NCBI GenBank assembly: GCA_963667315.1
Contig: OY763325.1
Location: 2,356,001 to 2,420,000, forward strand
DNA: 64,000 nt
Direction of reading: 5' to 3'
From: DAINPP01 sp963667315
GTDB taxonomy: Bacteria; Thermotogota; Thermotogae; MWEM01
The position numbers and the translations under genes were made by a program. The notes below the pieces were generated by a model. The model had not been told where the DNA came from and did no database searches. It saw only the letters and a program-made list of their open reading frames with translations. Below, in pieces: positions 26,537 to 35,805 of the stretch. Position 1 is the stretch's first letter. Each line of letters starts with the position of its first letter.

Positions 26537-27679
26537 TTATGGTTTTGCTGAAATCGTCTTTTTAAAATGTTTCTGCTGATACATTAACTGATCAACATGG
26601 TCTATAAACTTATCGGAATTATTCTTACCGGCTTCACGAAAAAATGAAGAACCATAACTGAAATCAAGATTATATCGCAATTCTCCCGTTTGATTAATCT
26701 CATCAAGGTGTTTTTTTATCCTGTTAATGACATGGTCAACATCCTTCCGGTGTTCACAGTCAATCAGTATGACAAATTCATCTCCACCATAGCGGGCAAT
26801 AAAATCAGTGGAACGAACCGATTGTCGAATCACTTCGGAAAAAACAACCAATGCTTCATCTCCACTGATATGGCCATATTGATCGTTGATAATTTTAAAT
26901 TTATCAATATCAATCATGATTAAGGCAAAATCCTTTTTAACCGATGCCTCAACTTTCATATTGATATAATTGTCGAAAGCCGCCCTTGTGTTTAAACCCG
27001 TTAAATAGTCCGTCGTCTGTTCTTTGCTCTGAATCCTGAGATAAATGATAAAAATTGAAATCGCTGAAAAATTCCAAACAAGTGTAACCCCGTAGAACAG
27101 CAATTGAATCAGCAATCCAAGCAGTGGAAATACAACAAAACTGAGCAGTGAAATGGCTTTTTTCAGCCGATAGGGCTCTTTGTTTCTGATAATCATATAG
27201 GCACCCGTCAGCATATAACAGATTGCGATCAAAACCAGAACAAAATACATCGGGCCTCTTGAATAAAGATTATCGGGACTGATTTTGTAGACAACACCAA
27301 ACAAAGGTGAAAGCGCCGTCATAATCAGAATACCTGTAAAAATATATGACGAAATGCGATTATACCGGGTAATTTTTTCAGGTGAATCATTTAAACGATT
27401 GAAGATATAGTTCGCCCATAAGATTGGCGGAAGAACAGAAAAAGCATTCCTGAAAAAGTTGATAAAATTATTCAAATAAAAGAACAACATACCATCTCTT
27501 CCATTTACAGCATTCCACAAGAGATCCAAAACGATTAGAAAAAACACACTCAGCGTCAGATTTTTAAAGGAAGTTCTCGTTCTTGTTTCCATTGTATGAT
27601 AATCATTGGTAAAATAATACACGATAACCAGTATCACAGCGGAAAAAATATTAATATCTGACAAGGTAAAGAAATTCAT
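26537..27679 (-). CDS. Membrane diguanylate cyclase (GGDEF), copy 2
   Basis: 380 residues with the same plan as its downstream neighbour: about six membrane helices including the shared LPPILW motif, then a GGDEF domain with MIDIDKFKIINDQYGH, RSTD (inhibitory site) and FIARYGGDEFVILID. The frame opens at a GTG inside the ribosome binding site; the ATG at 27679 follows GGAG by 8 nt and is preferred. The sensor halves have diverged more than the catalytic halves, which suggests different signals feeding one c-di-GMP pool. Confidence 0.88.
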   Translation of the reverse strand: MNFFTLSDINIFSAVILVIVYYFTNDYHTMETRTRTSFKNLTLSVFFLIVLDLLWNAVNGRDGMLFFYLNNFINFFRNAFSVLPPILWANYIFNRLNDSPEKITRYNRISSYIFTGILIMTALSPLFGVVYKISPDNLYSRGPMYFVLVLIAICYMLTGAYMIIRNKEPYRLKKAISLLSFVVFPLLGLLIQLLFYGVTLVWNFSAISIFIIYLRIQSKEQTTDYLTGLNTRAAFDNYINMKVEASVKKDFALIMIDIDKFKIINDQYGHISGDEALVVFSEVIRQSVRSTDFIARYGGDEFVILIDCEHRKDVDHVINRIKKHLDEINQTGELRYNLDFSYGSSFFREAGKNNSDKFIDHVDQLMYQQKHFKKTISAKP

Positions 27680-27831
27680 AGTATACACTCCGGATAATAT
27701 CTAAACTTTAGAATTATATCACAAAGAAGTCAGACAATCTCGGATTTTTCAAATAACTCAAAAGAATGGCTGTATTTTTAACATTTCTCTTTGCTATAAT
27801 GATACTAAACCAAAAAGGAGTGTTTTAAGAA

Positions 27832-28803
27832 ATGTCCAACACTGAATTGCGGAATGAATATCTCAGTCGTATCAACCTTGTTTTAGATTACATAGAAAAA
27901 AATCTTTCCAAAGAACTGACACTTGAAGAACTGGCTGACGTGGCTCAATTTTCAAAATTCCATTTTCACAGATTATTCAACGCTTTTATGGGAGAGACTC
28001 TTTTTCAATATATTCAGAGAATCAGATTACAGAAGGCAGCTGCTATGCTGTTAAACAGAAAAAACACGGCCATCACCGAAATTGCTTTTGACAGTGGTTT
28101 CTCAAGCTCTGCAGCCTTTTCAAGGAGTTTCAAGAAATTCTTCCGGATGACACCAACTGAATGGAAGACAAAGATGAGCGAACAGAACAATTCAGATCAA
28201 AACGATAGCAATTTGAGTCAATCGAACAGCAATGTATGGAAAGACAAAATCCCGAACAAACTCTATAATCATAACATCTTAAGTGAAGTGAGGATGATGA
28301 ATATGAGTACAGTAAAGGGGAACGTCGTTATCAAGGATCTGGAAAAATTCACGGTAGCTTATGTCAGATATATAGGACCGTATGCGGGAAACGGACAACT
28401 TTTCGAAAGTCTGTTTGGGAAATTGTTTGGATGGGCAGGACCAAGAGGACTAACTGACCCAAATACGAACAAGGATGCAAAAGTGCTTATCATCTATCAT
28501 GATGATCCCGGTATCACAGATGAAGAGAAACTCAGAACAAGTGTTTGCCTCTCCGTTCCGAAAGAAACTGAAGTTGAGGGAGAAATCGGCAAGATGGTAA
28601 TAGACGGCGGGAAATATGCATTCGCCCGGTTTGAACTCAACGAGGATGAATATGCAGATGCCTGGAATTGGGTCTATTCACAATGGCTTCCGACAAGCGG
28701 TTATATGCCGGATGACAGAACTTGTTTTGAAATGTATCCCGAACCTGAAAAAAAAGATGGAAAAACGGTTGTCGATATTTGTATCCCGATAAAAACGATG
28801 TAG
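27832..28803 (+). CDS. AraC-family regulator with GyrI-like effector domain
   Basis: 323 residues. Two AraC helix-turn-helix motifs fill residues ~10-115 (LTLEELADVAQFSKFHFHRLFNAFMG and ITEIAFDSGFSSSAAFSRSFKKFFRMTPTEW). A Ser/Asn-rich linker joins them to a C-terminal GyrI/Bmr-type small-molecule-binding domain (residues ~165-320). This architecture is known for SbmC/Rob-like regulators that respond to hydrophobic drugs. The neighbouring MFS pump converges on it. The start follows AAAGGAG at good spacing. A TATAAT at about 27802-27807 is a candidate -10. Confidence 0.88.
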   Translation: MSNTELRNEYLSRINLVLDYIEKNLSKELTLEELADVAQFSKFHFHRLFNAFMGETLFQYIQRIRLQKAAAMLLNRKNTAITEIAFDSGFSSSAAFSRSFKKFFRMTPTEWKTKMSEQNNSDQNDSNLSQSNSNVWKDKIPNKLYNHNILSEVRMMNMSTVKGNVVIKDLEKFTVAYVRYIGPYAGNGQLFESLFGKLFGWAGPRGLTDPNTNKDAKVLIIYHDDPGITDEEKLRTSVCLSVPKETEVEGEIGKMVIDGGKYAFARFELNEDEYADAWNWVYSQWLPTSGYMPDDRTCFEMYPEPEKKDGKTVVDICIPIKTM

Positions 28804-28809
28804 CATCAT

Positions 28810-28834
28810 AGGGGTGGGAAGAACCACCCCTTTT
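28810..28834. terminator. Bidirectional terminator between the AraC regulator and the MFS pump
   Basis: AGGGGTGG and CCACCCCT form an 8-bp stem around a 6-nt loop with TTTT after it on the plus strand. It sits between two convergent genes. Confidence 0.8.
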
Positions 28835-28843
28835 CCTTAAATT

Positions 28844-30124
28844 CTACTCTGCTTCAAAGCATTTTTCTCTTGAAAAGATAGCCTTAACGGCATCCCTCTG
28901 TAAAAAAAGAAAACTGATCAAAGCAAAAACACCGGCAATCAACGGCAAAATCATCGGGTTCATATAATCCGTCAAAAACCCGGATATCATCAAGGCAACC
29001 GGGGTGGACACCTTAACCAAAGCCAGGATGATGCTGAAAACTCTCCCCCTGTACTGTTCTTCGGTTTCCGATTGAATATAAGTGATGATGGGGACATCCA
29101 CCATCGACATCAGCAAGCCAAACGAAAAGCGAAGGAATGCGAAGAATATGACGATGATCAGATTTGATGATTCCAATAACGGAAGCAAAAGCGGAAGACT
29201 GATCATCAGCATCAGAATCGACATGGCAATAGTGAGAACAAACAACAATGATTTAAACGAAATCTTTTTCATAAAGAAACCGATGATTGCCGCCCCAAGG
29301 ACAACACCGGCCGGAGCGAATCCGTTGACAATTCCATAAGCAGTTGCGCCCACCATATAATAATTGTTCAGGATATAGGGGATCGGAACCATTACACCAA
29401 AGGAAAAAGATATGTTGAAAACGATAAATATCCACAACAATTTCATCAGTGAACCATTATTCCTCAGATAAACAAACCCCTCTTTTAACGACTTCCCAAC
29501 GGACTTCATCGTTACAGTTTCAGGAGAAACAACCTTTTGCGTGCTGTTAAATTTAAAATCGATGAACGATTCGGAAATTGCCGATATGAGAAAGGAAATC
29601 CCGTTAGCGAGAATAAAGATTCTGATATCTATCAAAGCAAAGACGATTCCACCCAAAACAGGTGCCAAAATACTGGATGAGGCGTTGATAATATGTGATG
29701 CACTGTTCAAACCGGGAAGCTTCTCTTTGCTCACCAGTTGAGGCATGGCAGCGGTAAATGTAATCCCGAAGAATGTAACAAAAAGATTGGACAAAAAAGT
29801 TGTCAAATAAATCATCCATATTTCAAGCGAAACAAAAGACATGAGGGCAAACAACCCGATAAAAAGAATTCCATTCAGAATATCCATGTTCACAACTATT
29901 TTTTTCTTTTCAAAGCGGTCTGCCAAAACACCGGCAAACGGTGAGAGGATGATGACAGGTAGTATACTGAAAGCCAGTGTCAGGGCAAATGATGTGCCCG
30001 AGTTCGTCTTTTCCAGGATATAAAGTCCAATGGCAAACGAATAAATGGCAGATCCGAAATTGGACATGAGTGTGCCCAATAGATACAGTACAAAATTCTT
30101 TCTTTCCAACGTTGTGTTATGCAT
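28844..30124 (-). CDS. Major facilitator superfamily efflux transporter
   Basis: 426 residues with about 12 membrane helices. The cytoplasmic loop 2-3 motif (FAGVLADRFEKKK) fits drug:proton antiporters of the macrolide-efflux MFS_3 type. The C terminus is short and acidic. The start ATG follows GGGGAAG. A TetR-type operator lies about 260 bp upstream, and the adjacent AraC/GyrI regulator could sense drugs, but the sequence alone does not give a substrate. Confidence 0.85.
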   Translation of the reverse strand: MHNTTLERKNFVLYLLGTLMSNFGSAIYSFAIGLYILEKTNSGTSFALTLAFSILPVIILSPFAGVLADRFEKKKIVVNMDILNGILFIGLFALMSFVSLEIWMIYLTTFLSNLFVTFFGITFTAAMPQLVSKEKLPGLNSASHIINASSSILAPVLGGIVFALIDIRIFILANGISFLISAISESFIDFKFNSTQKVVSPETVTMKSVGKSLKEGFVYLRNNGSLMKLLWIFIVFNISFSFGVMVPIPYILNNYYMVGATAYGIVNGFAPAGVVLGAAIIGFFMKKISFKSLLFVLTIAMSILMLMISLPLLLPLLESSNLIIVIFFAFLRFSFGLLMSMVDVPIITYIQSETEEQYRGRVFSIILALVKVSTPVALMISGFLTDYMNPMILPLIAGVFALISFLFLQRDAVKAIFSREKCFEAE

Positions 30125-30525
30125 AATCTTCCCCTTTCTGATTCAGCTTATTTAGTTCAAGTTTAGAACAGAAATATGTGGTTTTCATATAGAAGGTGTT
30201 TAATTCCCATATTTATATTGTACAGATTTTCGGTTTCTTCTTAAATCTCATCATGTGCATGGACATTATGAGTAACTATTTTAAAATAATCGATCAGATC
30301 AACCATCGTTACAATCTCAGGTTCACCGACGGACCTTTTCGTAATCGGTTCAACAATCAAATAAAATGATTAGACGTTGAGGGTATGACAAACAAACGAA
30401 CGTTTGTCAAGTATTTTGTATTTTCTTTATGAATTTCAAATAATTCATTTATATCAAATAAATGCTTGTGTATAATAATCATATTGAAAGAAAGAGCTGA
30501 ACATATGGAAATACAGGAGGTCAAA
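30125..30525. other. Intergenic region between MFS pump and two-component system
   Basis: About 400 bp between divergent genes. It holds a short minus-strand frame (30241-30360, TTG start, 39 codons) whose translation (EPITKRSVGEPEIVTMVDLI) reads like a real protein end. It also holds a TetR-type palindrome (30386-30409) and a promoter for the response regulator: TTTATA at 30448-30453 and TATAAT at 30471-30476, spacer 17. The short frame may be what is left of a deleted gene. Confidence 0.4.
30386..30409. promoter_or_regulatory. TetR-type operator palindrome
   Basis: TGACAAAC and GTTTGTCA flank an inner perfect palindrome ACAAACG-AA-CGTTTGT (30392-30407). The form is typical of TetR-family operators. 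It lies about 40 bp upstream of the response-regulator promoter. No intact TetR gene is in the window. Confidence 0.55.
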
Positions 30526-31218
30526 ATGAATATCTTACTCGTTGACGATGAAGTTGAAATTATAGAATTAATCGAATTGTATCTGACAAAAGAGGATTAT
30601 ACCGTTTATAAGGCCGGAGACGGTCTGGAAGCACTGAACATCATCAAAAAAACACCTATCAACATGGCGGTTGTGGATATCATGATGCCAAACATGAATG
30701 GATTGAGTCTCATTAAACGCATCAGAGAGACGATGAATATTCCCATCATCATTATTTCTGCGAGAGATGCATTTTCTGACAAAGTGCTTGGCCTCGACAT
30801 CGGGGCGGATGATTATGTGGTGAAGCCGTTTAACCCCCTGGAACTCCTCGCCAGAATCAAGGCGCAATTACGACGTTACGAAAAGTTGGGCGGGAGTGCT
30901 GAAAAAGAACAAAAAAGCATCATAAATCACGGAGAACTTGAAATCAACAGGGATGAATGCACATTGCGAAAGAACAAACAACCGATAGAACTCACCGTTA
31001 CTGAATTTAAGATTCTCGAATGTCTCTTTCAGCAACCCGGAAGAGTTTTCACAAAAAGTCAGGTTTATGAATACGCATGGGGTGAGGACTATTATGGTGA
31101 TGAGAACGTTTTGAGGATTCACATCAGCAACTTACGTGAAAAAATAGAGGCGGATTCCAAGAAACCTGTTTATATCAAAACGGTCAGAGGACTTGGTTAC
31201 AAGGTAGAAAAAGTATGA
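30526..31218 (+). CDS. OmpR-family response regulator
   Basis: 230 residues. The receiver domain has ILLVDDE (acidic pocket), the phosphoacceptor Asp in VVDIMMPNMNG near residue 51, and KPFNPLELLARI with the conserved Lys. The C-terminal winged helix (residues ~135-230) ends in YIKTVRGLGYKVEKV. The open frame starts 20 codons earlier, but AGGAGG lies just upstream of the ATG at 30526, which is the start. It overlaps the kinase gene by 4 nt and regulates with it as a pair. Confidence 0.95.
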   Translation: MNILLVDDEVEIIELIELYLTKEDYTVYKAGDGLEALNIIKKTPINMAVVDIMMPNMNGLSLIKRIRETMNIPIIIISARDAFSDKVLGLDIGADDYVVKPFNPLELLARIKAQLRRYEKLGGSAEKEQKSIINHGELEINRDECTLRKNKQPIELTVTEFKILECLFQQPGRVFTKSQVYEYAWGEDYYGDENVLRIHISNLREKIEADSKKPVYIKTVRGLGYKVEKV

Positions 31219-32654
31219 GATTATTTAAAAAACTCTATACAGATCTGATGGTTAAATATTTTATCCTTGTTGCAGCCGCTATTGTTAGTATGTTTTTGGC
31301 AATCACCTACATGGATAGCGCAACCAACGGTATTCTCGCAGAGTACGTCGAATTTATCGTTGAAAAGGGTAATATCGATATCCATTTCGATAAACCGTCG
31401 ATGACATTGAATCTCTCAGGCGGGAAAGATGCTGAAATGCGGTACGAAATCCTTGAAGATTATAAAATCATCTACAAAGAGGGACCTGAACTCGGAGGAG
31501 AGACATCGTACTCTCCGGAAATCATCAGCAGTATCATTCAGCGCCAATACAGATTAATACCGGAAATTCCATATATCGGAGAATATATCCCCTTCACTGG
31601 AAAAGATGGCAACCATTACGCCCTGCTGATAAAAAAACCAAAGAACAGTGATGCATCAAAAGCACAAATGGGGGTTATGTTACCGGAATATCTTCGTGGC
31701 ACGCAACTTGAAGCCGCAATATCCCGCACTGTCTGGATCGGTCTCATCATGATTATCATCATCCTCTGCCTCATCGCACTTGCCTTCAGTCAACTCACCA
31801 AATCACGCATCATCCATCCCATCCAAGCCATCCAAAAAGGACTGAAATCAGTAGATCAAGGACATTATGACGCACATATCCAATTCAACGCAAACAAAGA
31901 ATTTGAAGAAGTACGGGATGCCTTTAACCGAATGACTGAACGGTTGAACACAGTTCAAAGAGAAAACAAAAAACTTCAGGATGGGAAAAAGCAATTTATT
32001 CTGGACCTGTCACATGATCTGAGAACCCCTATTACCACCATACAAGGGTATGCACAGGCAATGACAAGTGGAATGGTAGGAGACGAAGCGACAAAGGAAA
32101 AATATCTCAAATACATCTACAAAAAATCAGAAACGATGGCACGACTCATCAACAAACTTTTTGAATATTCAAAGCTTGAAAGTTCGCATCATCATCTTGA
32201 AAAGAAAGAAACGGATATCGCCAATTGTTTCAGAAACGCTATCATCGAAAAACTGGATAAACTGGAAGCTGAAGCTTTTCAGATCAGCATTGATATCCCC
32301 GAAGATATCATCCTCTTCAATTGTGATTCGACAGAGATTGAACGCGCCATCGGCAATATCATCTCCAATCAGATCAAATACAATCCGAAGGGGACGAAGG
32401 TCTTTTATCAGCTGAAAAAGAAAACAGACAAAATCTCCATCATTCTTCAGGATGATGGCATCGGTATCGAAGAAGAAGCGCTCGAGCATATCTTTGATGT
32501 TATGGTCAGGGGAGATAAATCAAGACACGGCATGGATGGAACCGGACTGGGTTTGTCCATCAGTCGAAAGGTTGTGGAATTGCACGGTGGAATCATTGAG
32601 GTTCTCAGCACCGTTGGCGAAGGTACACGCTTCGAAATAACGCTTTCTTTATAA
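31215..32654 (+). CDS. Sensor histidine kinase
   Basis: 479 residues. An N-terminal membrane helix (ILVAAAIVSMFLAITYM), an extracytoplasmic domain of about 140 residues, and a second helix (VWIGLIMIIIILCLIALAF) are followed by HAMP. The HisKA domain carries the phosphorylated His in FILDLSHDLRTPITTIQGY near residue 270. The HATPase domain has N (IGNIISNQIKY), G1 (DDGIGIEEE), F and G2 (GTGLGLSIS) boxes. All catalytic boxes are present. The signal is unknown; the genes downstream (a membrane protein and a metallopeptidase) are candidate targets. Confidence 0.95.
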   Translation: MRLFKKLYTDLMVKYFILVAAAIVSMFLAITYMDSATNGILAEYVEFIVEKGNIDIHFDKPSMTLNLSGGKDAEMRYEILEDYKIIYKEGPELGGETSYSPEIISSIIQRQYRLIPEIPYIGEYIPFTGKDGNHYALLIKKPKNSDASKAQMGVMLPEYLRGTQLEAAISRTVWIGLIMIIIILCLIALAFSQLTKSRIIHPIQAIQKGLKSVDQGHYDAHIQFNANKEFEEVRDAFNRMTERLNTVQRENKKLQDGKKQFILDLSHDLRTPITTIQGYAQAMTSGMVGDEATKEKYLKYIYKKSETMARLINKLFEYSKLESSHHHLEKKETDIANCFRNAIIEKLDKLEAEAFQISIDIPEDIILFNCDSTEIERAIGNIISNQIKYNPKGTKVFYQLKKKTDKISIILQDDGIGIEEEALEHIFDVMVRGDKSRHGMDGTGLGLSISRKVVELHGGIIEVLSTVGEGTRFEITLSL

Positions 32655-32743
32655 AAACCAAATATTCCATATGCGTTGAATAAAGACTATCCGGTTAAGA
32701 TAAAGATGAAAGATCAATTCAAAAACCGGAGGTTATTAGGAAT

Positions 32744-33517
32744 ATGAAAAAAACTCAAATCATCTTATTATGTGCCGGAATACTTGCATTCATCACAGCG
32801 GGTATCTCAATTGTTAATCCTGACGTATATCAGAACTTTGTTGATCCGGATTACATCGCTGAATCAATCGGACAGGATATCATCACCCTAATCGCTGCAG
32901 GATTTGTTATAATCATCTCGTTGTGTTTCAAAAAGGCTTCCTCACGGCTACGCTTAACCGGATTGGGATTACTCATCTATCTGGCATACGCTTACGCCAT
33001 CTATGCCTTTGGTGGCGTCTACAACATCCTGTTCTTCAACTACATTGCCATTCTCGGCTTGAGTGTCTTCGGAAGTTTTTATCTGGCAACTGATAGTCTG
33101 TACAAAATCAGAGAAGAAGAAGGAAACACAAAGCACAGAGGAAAATTCGCAAAGACAACTGCCGTTTTTCTATCGGTCACAGTTATTCTGTTGGGAATGA
33201 TATGGATAACTTCCGCTGCAGAACACATCACGAATCATACAAAGGCAAGAGAGACGGTTATCTACGTCCTGGATTTATCATTGATACTCCCGCTTTTTGC
33301 CGTGTCAGCTATCACACTGTTCAGAAGAAAAACAGAAGGTTGGTATCTCGGAGTTGTTACGATGGTTAAAGCGTTGACAATAGGACTCTCCATTGTAACC
33401 GGACAACTCGTAAAGTATTTCAGAGGTCTTGAAATGGATTGGTTTCTGGTCATATTATTTGGAACGTTTACAATATCAGCATTGATCATCAATATCATCA
33501 TGAAACCGGAATTGTAA
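32744..33517 (+). CDS. Polytopic membrane protein of unknown function
   Basis: 257 residues with about seven hydrophobic helices separated by short loops, and no motif I recognise. The N terminus (KKTQIILLCAGILAFITAG) enters the membrane directly without a cleavable signal. GGAGG lies 11 nt before the ATG. It lies 90 nt after the histidine kinase on the same strand, so it may be under the control of that system. Confidence 0.65.
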   Translation: MKKTQIILLCAGILAFITAGISIVNPDVYQNFVDPDYIAESIGQDIITLIAAGFVIIISLCFKKASSRLRLTGLGLLIYLAYAYAIYAFGGVYNILFFNYIAILGLSVFGSFYLATDSLYKIREEEGNTKHRGKFAKTTAVFLSVTVILLGMIWITSAAEHITNHTKARETVIYVLDLSLILPLFAVSAITLFRRKTEGWYLGVVTMVKALTIGLSIVTGQLVKYFRGLEMDWFLVILFGTFTISALIINIIMKPEL

Positions 33518-33525
33518 CTCCAACT

Positions 33526-33552
33526 GTAGGGGCAATTCACGAATTGCCCTTA
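33526..33552. repeat. Short palindromic repeat, GTAGGGG family
   Basis: GTAGGGGCAATTCACGAAT continues into a perfect 9-bp inverted repeat (GGGCAATTC-AC-GAATTGCCC). It shares 18 of 19 bases with the left arm of the element at 18444 and again lies between genes. Confidence 0.6.
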
Positions 33553-33593
33553 TAATGTACGTAAAAACCAATTTGATTAGAGGAGAAAATATC

Positions 33594-34358
33594 ATGAAAA
33601 AACGAACAAGAAATATACTGATGCTCCTGGTAATTGTTGCAGCAGCATTGTTATTGATACAGTTTATCCCGAAACTCAGCCTGAATGCCTCCAACATGCA
33701 GACATATGAAGGAGAATCATTGAGCATCCATTATGCTCCGGTTGATGAGGCTGAAATCAAAAAGATGGCGACGTATATGGAAGGAGAAATCAAGCGGATC
33801 AACGCATTTTACAACTTCTCCGGAGATGGAAACCTATACATATACCCGGATCAGAACACTTTCCACAGAAAAAAATACGGAACATTCATTGAACTCGTAA
33901 AACTATTTACTGACCTTGACTGGTACATCGGTGACAATATTGGGGAAACCGTTATCGCCGTATCACCGAATACAGAATTAACCTATCACGACAAAAATTC
34001 CGTCTACGGCATGCTCCCGCATGAATACGTTCATACCGTTAATTACAGACTGAATCCGGAGATGCCGCTGTGGATCAATGAGGGAATGGCACTGTATCTC
34101 GCCAACGGCAAACCACTCAAATCTATTCAAGGGATGAGGATTCCCACATATGAAGAAATCCAGACATCCAATCCCATCACATTTGCCGACTTCAACGGTT
34201 ATCAGCTGGCGCATATCTATATCGAAAAGATGATTGAACGCTTCGGAAAAGAAAAGGCCATGTCTGTCATTTTAGGTGAAAAAACATTCGAAATCGCCTT
34301 CGGAATAAGTGATAAAGCCTTCTATGATTATTGGGTAGAAGAATTGAGAAAACTATAA
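33594..34358 (+). CDS. Membrane-anchored MA-clan metallopeptidase-like protein, short form
   Basis: 254 residues with an N-terminal signal anchor (ILMLLVIVAAALLLIQF) and an extracytoplasmic catalytic region. HEYVH is the zinc-binding HExxH, and WINEGMALYLAN supplies the third ligand Glu. Unlike the protein at 7324-8199 it has no C-terminal membrane helix. The substrate is not known. The ATG at 33594 follows GAGGAG by 8 nt; upstream codons overlap the palindromic repeat. It is the last gene of the plus-strand run that begins with the two-component system. Confidence 0.72.
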   Translation: MKKRTRNILMLLVIVAAALLLIQFIPKLSLNASNMQTYEGESLSIHYAPVDEAEIKKMATYMEGEIKRINAFYNFSGDGNLYIYPDQNTFHRKKYGTFIELVKLFTDLDWYIGDNIGETVIAVSPNTELTYHDKNSVYGMLPHEYVHTVNYRLNPEMPLWINEGMALYLANGKPLKSIQGMRIPTYEEIQTSNPITFADFNGYQLAHIYIEKMIERFGKEKAMSVILGEKTFEIAFGISDKAFYDYWVEELRKL

Positions 34359-34369
34359 AACTGAACGAT

Positions 34370-34401
34370 TCAGGTTGTTTATTGCCCTTTAAACAACCTG
34401 A
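34370..34401. terminator. Bidirectional stem-loop at the end of the lasso island
   Basis: TCAGGTTGTTTA and TAAACAACCTGA form a perfect 12-bp stem with an 8-nt loop. It lies between the convergent metallopeptidase and nucleotidyltransferase genes and contains the stop codon of the latter. Confidence 0.6.
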
Positions 34402-35518
34402 TGATCCTGTGAAAGGGTCTGTAAACATAATACAAGCCATAAAAACGGTCACTGAGTTGCCAGTCCTGGAAGTCCACTTTCTTAGGTTTAAAGATAAATA
34501 AAATATAATTGAGCTTGTAACGAAACCCCTTGATCAACATCATTTTATAGCGTTTAAACAAAATATAATGAGGATGCCCAAGTTTATACTGATCCTCATC
34601 ACTCTCTAAAGCAAATTCTTTTGCAATCGTCTTTAAACGTCTTTCAAATCGTGTTGGCACATGCCATTCTTCTATTTCAGCCTCGAAACCGGTGTTAAAA
34701 TATTCATCAACCAATAAAACGGTCTGCATCAGCATAAAAGAAATATTGATTGCTTCCATTTTTTTAATCAGTAATTTCCAGTTTATTGCAGAATTCGAGA
34801 ATAACACAAAAATGTCAAATAACCATTTTAAACGAAAATAACCGTGTTTTGAGCCGTGGTAGATGAGGAACACGATATTTTCCTCAAAACCGGGAACCTT
34901 TATCCGGTAACCGTTGTATTCCATGCATCGCCGACTTCTCCACATTGCTTCAAAATCAAATACCAAATCCCTGCTACTATAGGCATTGGAGACAATCTTA
35001 AAATGAATCTCAAACAACACACCATTCGGACTCGTAAAACTGATATGATGATTTCCCTTTAAAAACGCTTCAAGTTGACGTGGGCTTAAAGCCTCAATCC
35101 CGTCAACGTTCCGATATCCATTTTGAACTAATAACTCTTTCACCCTGAACAAATCCGATTCATGAACAAAAAGATCAATATCATGATAATCTCTTACGCT
35201 GACATCTCCAAATAATTCATACGAAAGCATCGGACCTTTTAACGACAGGTATCGGATATCATGTGTATCCAGCAGCTGAACAACCTTGATCAGTTCAGTC
35301 GTAGTCTTCAAGTTCTCCAGTTTTTTTTGCATACAAAGCGTTTCAACCTGCTTTTGAATCGATTGTTCCAACTCTATCGAACAATGCTGCATATATTGAT
35401 AAGCCAGAGAATAGATACGATGACGGTTCAGATAGGCGATAAAACTCTCATCTCTGTACTCAAAAAGTTTCTGATAAAAAAACGTTTCCCTTGAATAATC
35501 AGAAAAAGTAACCATCAT
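34379..35518 (-). CDS. Nucleotidyltransferase-family protein of lasso cluster
   Basis: 379 residues resembling the NTP_transf_5 family that accompanies many Firmicute lasso-peptide clusters. The core is YLSLKGPMLSYELFGDVSVRDYHDIDLFV (residues ~95-125), where DID supplies the metal-binding acids, plus an internal EIHFKI segment. Homologues act on already phosphorylated lasso peptides; I recall that in the pseudomycoidin system such a protein was linked to sugar addition, which I cannot check here. The start overlaps the PqqD-like stop by 4 nt, so it is coupled to the cluster. It is the last gene of the island and ends in the stem-loop above. Confidence 0.75.
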   Translation of the reverse strand: MMVTFSDYSRETFFYQKLFEYRDESFIAYLNRHRIYSLAYQYMQHCSIELEQSIQKQVETLCMQKKLENLKTTTELIKVVQLLDTHDIRYLSLKGPMLSYELFGDVSVRDYHDIDLFVHESDLFRVKELLVQNGYRNVDGIEALSPRQLEAFLKGNHHISFTSPNGVLFEIHFKIVSNAYSSRDLVFDFEAMWRSRRCMEYNGYRIKVPGFEENIVFLIYHGSKHGYFRLKWLFDIFVLFSNSAINWKLLIKKMEAINISFMLMQTVLLVDEYFNTGFEAEIEEWHVPTRFERRLKTIAKEFALESDEDQYKLGHPHYILFKRYKMMLIKGFRYKLNYILFIFKPKKVDFQDWQLSDRFYGLYYVYRPFHRIIRLFKGQ

Positions 35519-35793
35519 TCCTCTTTTTCTATCAGATTATTTTCATCGAGTTCATTCAGAAAAGAAAGCACCTGTGATTCTGCATCCCTGCGACTGACAT
35601 CATATTCATCCAACAGTTCCTGCACCAAAACCGAAACCTGAATGGATTGATCAATGCGTTTCCAGATCTCCGTCCCCATTCCGTTTAAACCGTAATACAT
35701 ACCGCTTTCAACACTCATCAAAACCTTGTTGCCATCCACTTCCGTGTCGGCATACCCGTCTTTCCTTTTGATTGTCGTCGTTAGATCAACCAT
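35515..35793 (-). CDS. PqqD-like RiPP recognition element (lasso B1)
   Basis: 92 residues with the PqqD fold pattern: KVLMSVESGMYYGLNGMGTEIWKRI, then the helical region VLVQELLDEYDVSRRDAESQVLSFLNELDENNLI. In lasso pathways the stand-alone B1 protein binds the leader, mainly through its aromatic-xx-Pro segment, and presents the precursor to B2 and C. The expected docking motif WSVP is present in the precursor at 39905-40015. It is coupled to the nucleotidyltransferase gene by an ATGA overlap. Confidence 0.85.
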   Translation of the reverse strand: MVDLTTTIKRKDGYADTEVDGNKVLMSVESGMYYGLNGMGTEIWKRIDQSIQVSVLVQELLDEYDVSRRDAESQVLSFLNELDENNLIEKEE

Positions 35794-35805
35794 CGTTCAC
35801 CTCCA

